Shown here: piece after piece, positions 51,994-59,976 of the stretch | How the letters are laid out: each line of letters opens with the position of its first letter | Position numbering within the stretch: the first letter of the stretch is position 1 | Assembly: GCA_017405965.1 (NCBI GenBank) | Contig: JAFQZK010000003.1 | Coordinates: 1-64,000, forward strand | Origin: Muribaculaceae bacterium | Lineage (GTDB): Bacteria > Bacteroidota > Bacteroidia > Bacteroidales > Muribaculaceae | Direction of reading: 5' to 3' | DNA: 64,000 bases | Program-made: the position numbers and the translations under genes | Notes under the pieces: model-generated | The model's database searches: none | Seen by the model: only the letters and a program-made list of their open reading frames with translations | What the model was told of the DNA's origin: nothing

Positions 51994-53310
51994 ATGAGTA
52001 AAGAGTATTTTCCCGAGATTGGCAAGATTCCGTATGAGGGAGCCGAGAGCAAGAATGTGATGGCGTTCCATTACTATGATTCAGAACGCGTGGTCATGGG
52101 CAAGAAGATGAAAGACTGGTTCAAGTTCGCCATAGCCTGGTGGCATACCCTGGGACAGGCCAGCGCTGACCAGTTTGGCGGACAGACCCGTTTCTATGAA
52201 TGGGACAAAGCCGAGGACCCCTTGCAGCGTGCCAAGGACAAGATGGATGCCGGCTTTGAAATCATGCAGAAGCTGGGCATCGAGTATTTCTGTTTCCATG
52301 ATGTTGACCTCATTGAGGAGGCCGATACCATCGAGGAATATGAAGCCCGCATGAAGGCTATTACCGACTATGCCCTGGAGAAGATGCAGGCAACGGGTAT
52401 CAAGCTGCTGTGGGGCACTGCCAACGTGTTCGGCCACAAGCGTTACATGAACGGCGCCGCCACCAATCCCGACTTCAATGTCGTGGCACGTGCAGCCGTG
52501 CAGATCAAGAACGCGCTCGATGCCACCATCAAGTTGGGCGGTACCGCCTACGTCTTCTGGGGTGGTCGTGAGGGCTATCAGACCCTGCTCAACACCCAGA
52601 TGCAGCGCGAGAAGAACCACCTGGCCAAGATGCTCACGGCAGCCCGTGACTATGCCCGTGCCAAGGGCTTCAAGGGCACCTTCCTGATCGAGCCTAAACC
52701 CATGGAGCCCACCAAGCACCAGTATGACCAGGATACCGAGACCGTTATCGGCTTCTTGCGTGCCAATGGCCTTGACAAGGACTTTAAGGTCAACATCGAG
52801 GTCAACCATGCCACGCTGGCCGGCCACACCTTTGCCCACGAACTGGCAGTGGCTGTGGATAACGGCATGCTGGGCAGTATTGATGCTAACCGCGGTGACC
52901 ACCAGAACGGTTGGGATACTGACCAGTTCCCCATCAACAGTTATGAACTCACCAATGCTATGCTGCAGATTATGCGCGGTGGCGGCTTCAAGGACGGCGG
53001 TACCAACTTTGATGCCAAACTGCGCCGCAACAGCACCGACCCCGAGGACATCTTTATCGCCCACATCAGTGGTATGGATGCTCTGGCCCGTGCCCTGTTG
53101 AGCGCTGCCGATGTCCTCGAGAAGAGCGAGTTGCCTGAAATGCTCAAGGAACGCTATGCCAGCTTTGACACGGGCGAAGGCAAGCGCTTTGAGGACGGCC
53201 TGATGTCCCTCGAGGAACTGGTCGCCTATGCCAAGTCCCATGGCGAGCCCGCTACCATCAGCGGCAAGCAAGAGAAATATGAAGCCATCGTGGCATTGCA
53301 CGTCAAGTAA
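51994..53310 (+). CDS. xylA: Xylose isomerase
   Basis: The 438-residue enzyme converts D-xylose to D-xylulose in the cytoplasm. The catalytic base and metal-ligand motifs are FHDVDLIEEA (His102, Asp105), KPMEPTKHQYD, VNHATLAGHTF, and the metal-site run GSIDANRGDHQNGWDTDQFP. The length is normal for class II enzymes. It lies 46 bases after xylB and before the transporter. The sequence is very like Prevotella/Bacteroides versions. Confidence 0.96.
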   Translation: MSKEYFPEIGKIPYEGAESKNVMAFHYYDSERVVMGKKMKDWFKFAIAWWHTLGQASADQFGGQTRFYEWDKAEDPLQRAKDKMDAGFEIMQKLGIEYFCFHDVDLIEEADTIEEYEARMKAITDYALEKMQATGIKLLWGTANVFGHKRYMNGAATNPDFNVVARAAVQIKNALDATIKLGGTAYVFWGGREGYQTLLNTQMQREKNHLAKMLTAARDYARAKGFKGTFLIEPKPMEPTKHQYDQDTETVIGFLRANGLDKDFKVNIEVNHATLAGHTFAHELAVAVDNGMLGSIDANRGDHQNGWDTDQFPINSYELTNAMLQIMRGGGFKDGGTNFDAKLRRNSTDPEDIFIAHISGMDALARALLSAADVLEKSELPEMLKERYASFDTGEGKRFEDGLMSLEELVAYAKSHGEPATISGKQEKYEAIVALHVK

Positions 53311-53336
53311 TTTAGTCATTTAGCAATCAAGAATTT

Positions 53337-54809
53337 ATGGGCTACTTTGAAAAAGGCGGAAGTAGGCTCTATCTGGTGAGCATCGTCCTGGTGGCAGTGC
53401 TGGGTGGTCTGCTCTTCGGATATGACACGGCCGTCATCTCGGGCGCCGAGAAAGGTTTGCAGGCATTCTTCATGCAGGCAACCGATTACAACCACACCGA
53501 TGCTTGGCACGGCCTGACCTGTTCCAGTGCCCTGATCGGATGCATCATCGGCAGTGCCCTTTCAGGTTTTCTGGCAACCAACTTTGGCCGTAAGCGCTCG
53601 CTGATGTTTGCGGGTATTTTGTTCTTCCTGTCTGCGTTAGGCAGCATGCATCCCGAGTTCCTGTTCTTTGAAGGGCAGGGTGCGTCCAAGGAACTGCTCA
53701 TGGCCTTCAACTTCTACCGCATTGTCGGCGGTGTGGGCGTCGGTCTGGCTTCTGCCATCTGCCCCATGTACATCGGCGAGGTCGCTCCCACCAAGATTCG
53801 CGGCATGCTCGTGTCATGGAACCAGTTTGCCATCATCTTTGGCCAGCTGGTGGTCTATTTCGTTAACTTCATGATTCTGGGCAGTCACGAGAATCCCGAC
53901 ATCGATATCGTGGGAGGCATTAACAAGGTGATGAACCCCGAGGGCGCCATGTGGGCTACCCAGGAGGGCTGGCGTTACATGTTCGGTAGCGAGGCCATTC
54001 CTGCCGGATTGTTCGCCCTGCTCATCTGTCTCGTCCCCGAGACGCCGCGATACCTTGTCATGGCCGGTCAGGACGATAAGGCATTTCATGTGTTGTCCCG
54101 CATCAATGGCAAGACCCGTGCCGAGATTATCCTTGCCGACATCAAGAGCACCATCACCCAGAAGACTGAGAAGCTCTTCTCCTATGGCTTCGTGTGTATC
54201 TTTCTCGGCATCATGCTCAGCGTCTTCCAGCAGATTGTGGGCATCAATGCCGTGCTCTATTATGCACCGCGCATCTTTGACGAGATGGGCATGAACAATC
54301 CCATGGTCAACACTGTGGTGATGGGTGTGATCAACATCCTGTTCACGTTGCTGGCCGTATTCACGGTCGAGAAGTGGGGCCGCAAGCCGCTGCTCGTTAC
54401 CGGTTCACTGGGTATGGCCTTGGGCGCGTTTGGTGTGGCCTTGGCGTTTGACAATCCCAACCTGGGCATGTTATGCATGATTTCGCTCATGCTCTACAGT
54501 GCATGCTTCATGTTCAGCTGGGGACCCATCTGCTGGGTGCTTATCGCCGAGATTTTCCCCAATACCATACGTGGCAAGGCCGTCGCCATTGCCGTCGCCT
54601 TCCAGTGGATTTTCAACTGGATTGTCAGCACGTCATTCGTGCCCATGTTCAACTTTGAGTTCCATGAGGGCGACCAGATGGGCCACTTGCTCACCTACGG
54701 CCTGTATGGCATCTTGTGTGTCGTGGCGGCCATCTTCGTATGGAAACTTGTTCCCGAGACCAAGGGTAAAACACTCGAGGACATGACCCGCTTGTGGCGC
54801 AAGAAATGA
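53337..54809 (+). CDS. xylE: D-xylose:proton symporter, sugar-porter MFS family
   Basis: The 490-residue protein has 12 membrane helices and sugar-porter signatures: GGLLFGYDTAVISGA, NFGRKRSLMFAG, PMYIGEVAPTKIRG, QQIVGINAVLYYAP, EKWGRKPLLV and PETKGKTLEDM. It sits in the inner membrane and imports xylose with a proton; the operon context points to xylose rather than another hexose. A terminator hairpin follows. Confidence 0.9.
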   Translation: MGYFEKGGSRLYLVSIVLVAVLGGLLFGYDTAVISGAEKGLQAFFMQATDYNHTDAWHGLTCSSALIGCIIGSALSGFLATNFGRKRSLMFAGILFFLSALGSMHPEFLFFEGQGASKELLMAFNFYRIVGGVGVGLASAICPMYIGEVAPTKIRGMLVSWNQFAIIFGQLVVYFVNFMILGSHENPDIDIVGGINKVMNPEGAMWATQEGWRYMFGSEAIPAGLFALLICLVPETPRYLVMAGQDDKAFHVLSRINGKTRAEIILADIKSTITQKTEKLFSYGFVCIFLGIMLSVFQQIVGINAVLYYAPRIFDEMGMNNPMVNTVVMGVINILFTLLAVFTVEKWGRKPLLVTGSLGMALGAFGVALAFDNPNLGMLCMISLMLYSACFMFSWGPICWVLIAEIFPNTIRGKAVAIAVAFQWIFNWIVSTSFVPMFNFEFHEGDQMGHLLTYGLYGILCVVAAIFVWKLVPETKGKTLEDMTRLWRKK

Positions 54810-54849
54810 CTTGTAGATAAAAACGTCGATTGGCGTCATGTGTAAATGA

Positions 54850-54879
54850 AGGACCGGTTGTCCAAAGACTGCCGGTCCT
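54850..54879 (+). terminator. Terminator after xylose operon
   Basis: AGGACCGG and its exact inverse CCGGTCCT flank 14 bases, 41 bases after the xylE stop. The T tail is loose (CAGTTTCTGTTTT). Confidence 0.6.
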
Positions 54880-55129
54880 CAGTTTCTGTTTTGAGGATAG
54901 CCCTCATGGAATCGCAACAATGACACAAAGTTAAAACCTTACGAAATTTTTTCTTGTGATTGATGTCACCTTTTGGACTCTTGGCCTGTTATATGAATGA
55001 ACTGCGGTGCAAGCCGAACGCAATGTAGGCGCGCATGTGATTGCTGAGGCGCAGCCCGCAGAACCCGAGCTCAAGCGAGGGAACTGGTTCAAGAAAACAA
55101 AAGTTTAACGTCAAAATATTTAATAGAAA
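54880..55129 (+). other. Intergenic, no gene
   Basis: No coding frame or clean promoter box was found. The 3' half is GC-richer than the rest and contains several short complementary pieces, but no consistent fold was recognised. It must contain the promoter for the sigma-factor operon. Confidence 0.35.
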
Positions 55130-55576
55130 ATGGATCATTTAACTGAAATTTTAGTACCGATTGCCTGTGGTTGCGTTCTTCCCATCGTCGCCATTTTATC
55201 GGGCGTCCGCAAGAAGATGAATGAGACCAACCAACGCACACAAATCGTGCTGGCCGCTATCGAGAAGAATCCTGAAATGGATATCGAAGAAATCATGAAG
55301 AAGATGTCGCGCAATGGGAAACTGTTGAAAGAGAAACTGCTCACTAAACTGTTGTGGGGTTGCCTCACTACGCTGCTTGGCATCGGGTTGGTAGGCTTTG
55401 GCATCTATCTTAGTGCAAACCATCTCGGTGGCACCGATGACCCCATGACAGCCGTCTGCTTCGGCCTGGCATCTCTGGGAGTAGGCATCGCATTTCTTGT
55501 GAATTATTTCGTTGGCAAGAAGATGCTTGCCAAGGAGATGGAGGCCGAGGAGAAAAGAGTGACTGAACAAGCTTAA
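55130..55576 (+). CDS. DUF6249-like membrane protein
   Basis: The 148-residue protein has an N-terminal membrane helix (ILVPIACGCVLPIVAILSGV), a cytoplasmic helical stretch, then two more helices (TLLGIGLVGFGIYLSA, LASLGVGIAFLVNYFV). The layout matches DUF6249 proteins that accompany ECF sigma factors in Bacteroidota. The sigma-factor gene starts three bases later with GTG, so the two are coupled; a role in controlling the sigma factor is likely but unproven. Confidence 0.65.
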   Translation: MDHLTEILVPIACGCVLPIVAILSGVRKKMNETNQRTQIVLAAIEKNPEMDIEEIMKKMSRNGKLLKEKLLTKLLWGCLTTLLGIGLVGFGIYLSANHLGGTDDPMTAVCFGLASLGVGIAFLVNYFVGKKMLAKEMEAEEKRVTEQA

Positions 55577-55579
55577 CGA

Positions 55580-56059
55580 GTGACACGCGAAGTATTCATA
55601 GCGCATGTGGAGCGTGAGCAAGAGGCCCTGCGAGGTTTCTTGCTTGCCCTGTGCTGTGGCAAGAAGGACGATGCCGACGACCTGGCACAGGATGCCCTGG
55701 TCAAGGCTTATCTCTCGCTGGCGGGTTATCGTGACGAGGGCAAGTTCCGATCGTGGCTCTTCAAGATTGCCCACAACACTTTTCTCAGCCACAAGGCGAG
55801 TTGCCGCACCATGGATAGCATCGACGAGGCACGAACACTCATCAGCGGCACGGGAGCCGATACGTCCTTTGAGCACCAGGACCTTTACCTGGCCCTTCGC
55901 ACACTGCCGCCCAAGGAACGCTCGGCCATCACGCTGTTTTACCTGAACGGCTACAGCATCAAGGAGATTGCCGCCATTACCGACGCATCACAGGATGCCG
56001 TAAAGCAACAACTCTCGCGAGGACGAGACAAACTTAAAGCCAAACTTAGAGCAAGTTGA
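55580..56059 (+). CDS. ECF-type RNA polymerase sigma factor
   Basis: 159 residues from a GTG start. Region 2 reads DADDLAQDALVKAYLSLAGYRDEGKFRSWLFKIAHN and region 4 LRTLPPKERSAITLFYLNGYSIKEIAAIT, with the typical SRGRDKLKAKL end. It is flanked by two small membrane proteins in the same operon, one or both of which may act as anti-sigma or sensor. Target promoters cannot be read from the window. Confidence 0.9.
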   Translation: MTREVFIAHVEREQEALRGFLLALCCGKKDDADDLAQDALVKAYLSLAGYRDEGKFRSWLFKIAHNTFLSHKASCRTMDSIDEARTLISGTGADTSFEHQDLYLALRTLPPKERSAITLFYLNGYSIKEIAAITDASQDAVKQQLSRGRDKLKAKLRAS

Positions 56060-56126
56060 GAGGTGAACAAAAAGGATTAATTCTTTTTTAACCCGAGATG
56101 CAGCCTAAGTTATCAAAACTACAGTC

Positions 56127-56540
56127 ATGAACAAAGATAAAGCACTTGAGGAACTTTTCCTCGCCAATAAACCGCAATTCGACGACAAGGACGTTTTCAT
56201 GGCCTCACTTGCCAAGCGCCTTGACACCGTCGAGTACATCAAGCAGCATCAAGAGGCGACCATCCGCCGCTACAAGATGGCTGTGGTGGTAGCCTTTCTT
56301 GCCGGACTTGTCGTTGGAGGTATTGCCATCGCTTATCTCCTCACGTCACCGACTGATGTCCCCCTCTTTTCCTTCAAGACTCAATTTGTGCTGTTGCAAT
56401 GGCTATGCGATAACTCCCGAATGGTAACTGTCGCAGCCATCTCGTTGCTGATGGTCTTTGGTATCACCTCATTCATCGGCAATATCCAAGAGCTTATGAG
56501 TCTGCGCAAATCACACCAACATCAACGCGCATCACTGTAA
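56127..56540 (+). CDS. Membrane protein, candidate anti-sigma factor
   Basis: The 137-residue protein has a cytoplasmic N-terminus (DKALEELFLANKPQFDDKDVF) and two membrane helices (about 50-72 and 98-120). It lies 67 bases after the sigma factor. Such short two-helix proteins often hold ECF sigma factors at the membrane in Bacteroidota. No named family is recognised, so the role rests on context. Confidence 0.6.
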   Translation: MNKDKALEELFLANKPQFDDKDVFMASLAKRLDTVEYIKQHQEATIRRYKMAVVVAFLAGLVVGGIAIAYLLTSPTDVPLFSFKTQFVLLQWLCDNSRMVTVAAISLLMVFGITSFIGNIQELMSLRKSHQHQRASL

Positions 56541-56564
56541 CCACAACAATGCACTAAAAAGAAA

Positions 56565-56622
56565 ACAATAAGTACAATAAATACAAGAATGCGGATGCCA
56601 TTGTATTTATTGTACTTATTGT
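56565..56622. terminator. Perfect 21-base hairpin after the sigma operon
   Basis: Exact 21-base arms (56565-56585, 56602-56622) flank a 16-base loop, with no T run directly after on either strand. It separates convergent genes and probably ends transcription from both. Confidence 0.65.
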
Positions 56623-56668
56623 CTTCCTTTTATCAAGAATGCGTGTTGTCTTCTTTTTTATTGTTGGC

Positions 56669-57358
56669 TTATGCCCAGACAAAGTTGTCTTTGCCGGCGC
56701 CGAGTTCGAAGTGGTATTTGGCGATGCCCAGGTCCATCTGGGTGTAGCCGACGAGCGAGAAGTGGCGCTTGGCGAGGACGCGGGGCAGTTGCCCGTCCTC
56801 AGTGGGCAGCAACTCGAAGGAGAATTTTTGCTGATTGATGGCGGTGGGGGCGAGTAGGGCGGCTTCTACACCGCGGCGGAACCACTCGGGACTATCGTCA
56901 CTGACGTTGCTCACCTGGTCGATGCGCTTGATCTTGTGCGTCACACCCTGGGTCGCGCCATAGCCGATGGCAATATAGGCTTGAATGACCTCGCCGTCGT
57001 TGAGGACGTAGGTCCCCGGTATCTTGGTGTAACTCAGGCCCACCCAGCAGGTGCTCAGCCCGATGGTCTGGGCAAATAGCACGAGTTGCTCGCCGTAGTA
57101 GCCGATGCGATCGTCCAGGTCGTCGGCCTTGACGCCTGCCATGACCAGGTAGTCGGTCACCCCACGGAACTTACCGTAGCGGGCAAACGGGCCGAGGAAA
57201 GCTTTGGGCTCATTGCGTATCAACTGGATGTGCAGCTGTCCCTCGCGGTTCAACTGCTCAATCTTGTCTTGCAGCGCACGGGCATCGGCATCGGTCAGTG
57301 GCTGCCCTTTATAGGCCCTTACGCTGTGACGGGCCAGGATGGCTTCTTGTAGTGTCAT
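56669..57358 (-). CDS. Nitroreductase family protein
   Basis: The 229-residue flavoenzyme of the TM1586-like nitroreductase type has RHSVRAYKGQPL at the start, GYYGEQLVLFAQTIGLSTCWVG for FMN contacts, and a duplicated half-domain with RRGVEAALLAPTAINQQKFSF. Cytoplasmic. It lies eight bases after the AlkZ-like gene stop, so the two are one operon. The physiological substrate is unknown. Confidence 0.83.
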   Translation of the reverse strand: MTLQEAILARHSVRAYKGQPLTDADARALQDKIEQLNREGQLHIQLIRNEPKAFLGPFARYGKFRGVTDYLVMAGVKADDLDDRIGYYGEQLVLFAQTIGLSTCWVGLSYTKIPGTYVLNDGEVIQAYIAIGYGATQGVTHKIKRIDQVSNVSDDSPEWFRRGVEAALLAPTAINQQKFSFELLPTEDGQLPRVLAKRHFSLVGYTQMDLGIAKYHFELGAGKDNFVWA

Positions 57359-57366
57359 TGTCGTTG

Positions 57367-58425
57367 TTATTTCGATTTATTGGATAGACTGGAATCTAGA
57401 AATCGTTGGTAGGTTGACCAGGCTTCTTGCACGGTCGTCTCGTCGTGGTCACCGATGAAGAAGTCGGCATGGCAGTCGGCCTTGAAGGGAGCCCAGTTGC
57501 CACAGATGATGCCGTCACGGGCGATGATGGGCAGGAAGATGCCGCTGTTGTTGTGGGCCCGGTGGGTGTGCTCCGTCGGCAGCACGATGTCGCGGCTCTT
57601 GTAGCCGATGAGGTATTCGTCGTAAGGCGGAATCAAGAGATATTTGCCCGTGCGGAAACCGCGCGTGCGGCAATCGTCGGTGAGGTAGAACTCGCGGCCT
57701 TTCCATTTCACGGTGTGAATTGCATTTCCCAGCATCCTGATGCCGCTGCGGCAGATGTTGATGCTCAGCCCCGACCACCACGCAAAGTCCTGAAGTGTGG
57801 CGGGCTGGTGACTCTGAAAATACTTGCGGGTGAAGTTCATCAAAACTTCGTCAGTGTAGATACTGCCCACAGGTTTCACTTTATTGGCCGTGAGGGCATA
57901 GGTCGCCTTCATGGGCAATAGGTCGCCGCTGCACAGTGTCCCCGTCATCTCGGCCATGCGGATGTGGTAGGAGAGGCGATGGGCATCCATGCTGATATCC
58001 TTCTCGGCCAAGGCTTGAACAAAATCTTCTTTTGTCACACTCCCCTTGTCGGCTGCAGTTTGGGCGAGGATATCTCGGACAGTCGTGATTTCCTTCTCAG
58101 AAATACGTATTTTGTTGCTGTTCATCCAGCCTCGGGTAACAGCGATGGACCTGGGAGCGCACAGGGTGATCATCGACCAGTAATCCTCGGCTGTGACCAG
58201 TTGCCACGTGCCGCGCATCAGGTGCAGACGGATGATGCGTCCACTGTCATAGGCCGCCTTGAAAGCCGCGGCCGACGGCTTTCGGGTACGCATGGCTACC
58301 GCCCACCGCATCATGCGGTATTCCTGGGCCTGCATGGCGCCAAAATGGCCGACCACCTCGGCCGGATCACCGAACTGCGGCGCTGCTAGCTGCTGATTGA
58401 GAAGACGTATGGCAACAGGATTCAT
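57367..58425 (-). CDS. AlkZ-like winged-helix DNA glycosylase family protein
   Basis: The 352-residue protein matches the HTH_42 winged-helix family that includes the interstrand-crosslink glycosylase AlkZ. The N-terminal GAMQAQEYRMM carries the QxQ motif used in catalysis, followed by LHLMRGTWQLVTAEDY and a central winged-helix array, with a C-terminal PPYDEYLIGYKSRD. It may unhook alkylated bases or crosslinks. It is co-transcribed with the nitroreductase and preceded by a composite repeat tract. Confidence 0.75.
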   Translation of the reverse strand: MNPVAIRLLNQQLAAPQFGDPAEVVGHFGAMQAQEYRMMRWAVAMRTRKPSAAAFKAAYDSGRIIRLHLMRGTWQLVTAEDYWSMITLCAPRSIAVTRGWMNSNKIRISEKEITTVRDILAQTAADKGSVTKEDFVQALAEKDISMDAHRLSYHIRMAEMTGTLCSGDLLPMKATYALTANKVKPVGSIYTDEVLMNFTRKYFQSHQPATLQDFAWWSGLSINICRSGIRMLGNAIHTVKWKGREFYLTDDCRTRGFRTGKYLLIPPYDEYLIGYKSRDIVLPTEHTHRAHNNSGIFLPIIARDGIICGNWAPFKADCHADFFIGDHDETTVQEAWSTYQRFLDSSLSNKSK

Positions 58426-58438
58426 GGTCTTTTAGTTT

Positions 58439-58535
58439 CTAGTCCTTAGTCCTTAGTTTCTAGATGGTCTAGATAATCTAGATGATCTAGAGAAGATAAC
58501 TCCTAATTCCTAATTCCTAATTCCTAACTCCTACT
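58439..58535. repeat. Composite 7-base/9-base intergenic repeat, copy 2
   Basis: Read on the minus strand, the DUF4298 stop is followed by about five ATTAGGA-type 7-base units, then four CTAG units at exact 9-base spacing (58460, 58469, 58478, 58487 on plus), then CTAGAAAC and an A/G-rich leader to the next ATG. The order matches copy 1 at 49013-49098. Confidence 0.7.
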
Positions 58536-58819
58536 TGTTCTTTCAGTTCCTTGCAGTCGGCGAGGAGGTTCCAGATGCCGTCCTCGCTGAGGATGCCACG
58601 CTTCAGGTCGGCGGGCAACAGGCCTGCCTCGTCATCGGCAAAGTCCTGTTTCCACAGGTTGCTGCCGTAGTACTCCTCGAGTGCGGCGATGGCTTCCTGA
58701 GCCTCGTCCCACTTGTCGAGGGCTGTCGTGAGACGCTTCACTGCTGCCAGGGCACGGTCGAGCCTCCGCTCCATCTGCCTGATGCGTGCAATCTGCTGTT
58801 TGTTCTTTATCGGTTCCAT
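58517..58819 (-). CDS. DUF4298-like protein
   Basis: The 100-residue protein resembles DUF4298: a helical pair (RIRQMERRLDRALAAVKRL, DEAQEAIAALEEYYGSNLW) followed by ADLKRGILSEDGIWNLLADC. Function unknown. It overlaps the glycerophosphodiesterase gene by 13 bases, so the two are coupled. Confidence 0.75.
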   Translation of the reverse strand: MEPIKNKQQIARIRQMERRLDRALAAVKRLTTALDKWDEAQEAIAALEEYYGSNLWKQDFADDEAGLLPADLKRGILSEDGIWNLLADCKELKEQVGVRN

Positions 58820-59781
58820 TTCAGGATTTTATTGGTTTGTACTATGCCGTTGCTCAGGTGCTGAACGCTGATGTACATGCCGCCAGCCGTTTGATCCCTG
58901 TTCACGCTCATGCCCGTCATCGTGTAATAGTCGGTGGCATCGACCGTAACGCCGTCGGTGGCAGGCTCATTCAAGCCGTCGCTCCCCCAGTCGATGTCTT
59001 CGAGTTCGGGCATCTCGCTGGGCTTGAGTGAGTTGCAGGTCATCATGTAGACGCCCATGTTGCCGTATTTCAGGTAGTTGGCCTTACTGTCCACTGTCCA
59101 CATGGCCACGTTCAGTCCCATGTCATGGAATTTCTTCACGGTAGCGGCGTCGAAGTTGCCGATCGAGATGCTGGGATGCAGACCGTACTGGAGGCACCAC
59201 TCCTCGTTGCCCTCCCAGTTGGCGTTGCACAGCCACTGGCGGGTGAACTGAGGATAGTGTTCGGCGATATACTCCTGTGACTTCTTCATCGAGGTGAGGA
59301 AGATCACTTTGTCGGTCAGCCCCCGGTCAATCACCAGATGAGCCAGGCCGTCGAAGTTGCTCATGTTGTTGTTGTTGATGCCCGTGGTCCACTTGAGTTC
59401 GATGACCGGAAAAACCCCTTTCTCGACGCAGATGGCCAGGTACTCATCGACCGTGCAGATGTGGCCCGTGTAGGTCACGCCGCCACGCGTCTGGGTATAG
59501 ACTTCGGCTTGCAATTCGGCCAGCGTGGCATCGGCAACGGTGAGGTTGCCGCCCACACGATTGGTGGTCTCGTCGTGGCTGATGACGTAAAAACCGTCCT
59601 TGGTCACACGCACGTCGCACTCCAGCCCGTCGTAGCCGTACACGTCAACACCGTTACGGTAGGCTTCGGCAGTGTTCTCAACACCGATGTTGCAGCCGCG
59701 ATGCCCCACAAACAGCGGTTTCCAGGCCCAAGCGTCAGCCGCCAGCACCAGCATCATCATTAATGTCAATAGTTGTTTCAT
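58807..59781 (-). CDS. Secreted glycerophosphodiester phosphodiesterase
   Basis: The 324-residue protein has a signal peptide (LTLMMMLVLAADAWA) and the GDPD fold: FVGHRGCNIGVENTAEAYRN (catalytic His and Arg), LECDVRVTKDGFYVISHDE (metal ligands) and a TIM-barrel body with MWTVDSKANYLKYG near the end. It hydrolyses glycerophosphodiesters outside the cytoplasm. The C-terminal 45 residues (YYTMTGMSVNRDQTAGGMYI onward) resemble the sorting tail of type IX secretion cargo, so cell-surface or extracellular location is possible. Confidence 0.88.
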   Translation of the reverse strand: MKQLLTLMMMLVLAADAWAWKPLFVGHRGCNIGVENTAEAYRNGVDVYGYDGLECDVRVTKDGFYVISHDETTNRVGGNLTVADATLAELQAEVYTQTRGGVTYTGHICTVDEYLAICVEKGVFPVIELKWTTGINNNNMSNFDGLAHLVIDRGLTDKVIFLTSMKKSQEYIAEHYPQFTRQWLCNANWEGNEEWCLQYGLHPSISIGNFDAATVKKFHDMGLNVAMWTVDSKANYLKYGNMGVYMMTCNSLKPSEMPELEDIDWGSDGLNEPATDGVTVDATDYYTMTGMSVNRDQTAGGMYISVQHLSNGIVQTNKILKWNR

Positions 59782-59807
59782 TGTCCAGATTGTTTTATAA
59801 GCAGTTG

Positions 59808-59815
59808 CAAATGTA
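59808..59815 (-). promoter_or_regulatory. -7 box for the glycerophosphodiesterase operon
   Basis: TACATTTG on the minus strand fits TAnnTTTG, 26 bases upstream of the ATG at 59781. Confidence 0.55.
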
Positions 59816-59847
59816 CAAATTATTTAAGAATAATCATAAGATTGGAA

Positions 59848-59897
59848 GTCATTAGCAGACATCCGCACTCCAGACGATGGAATGCGGATGCCTAATG
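59848..59897. terminator. Hairpin between cytolysin-like and glycerophosphodiesterase genes
   Basis: CATTAG-x-CATCCGCA-x-TCC pairs imperfectly with GGAATGCGGATGCCTAATG. The core GAATGCGGATGCC is also the loop of the hairpin at 56565-56622, which suggests a shared repeat family. Confidence 0.5.
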
Positions 59898-59948
59898 GAA
59901 ATAACTCTAAGCCCCCTTAGTGTGAGGCCCAATGCGCGGTCTGTAATT

Positions 59949-59971
59949 CTAGGGAAACACTAAATCCCTAG
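59949..59971 (-). terminator. Hairpin just after cytolysin-like gene
   Basis: CTAGGGA and TCCCTAG form a perfect 7-base stem around nine bases, six bases after the stop at 59977. No T tail. Confidence 0.45.
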
Positions 59972-59976
59972 CGGCA

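Noticed and set aside
41249-53319. Many long antisense frames over murA, GH109, xylB, xylA and xylE
   Set aside because: GC-rich codon bias opens the opposite strand; sense genes have clear family motifs.
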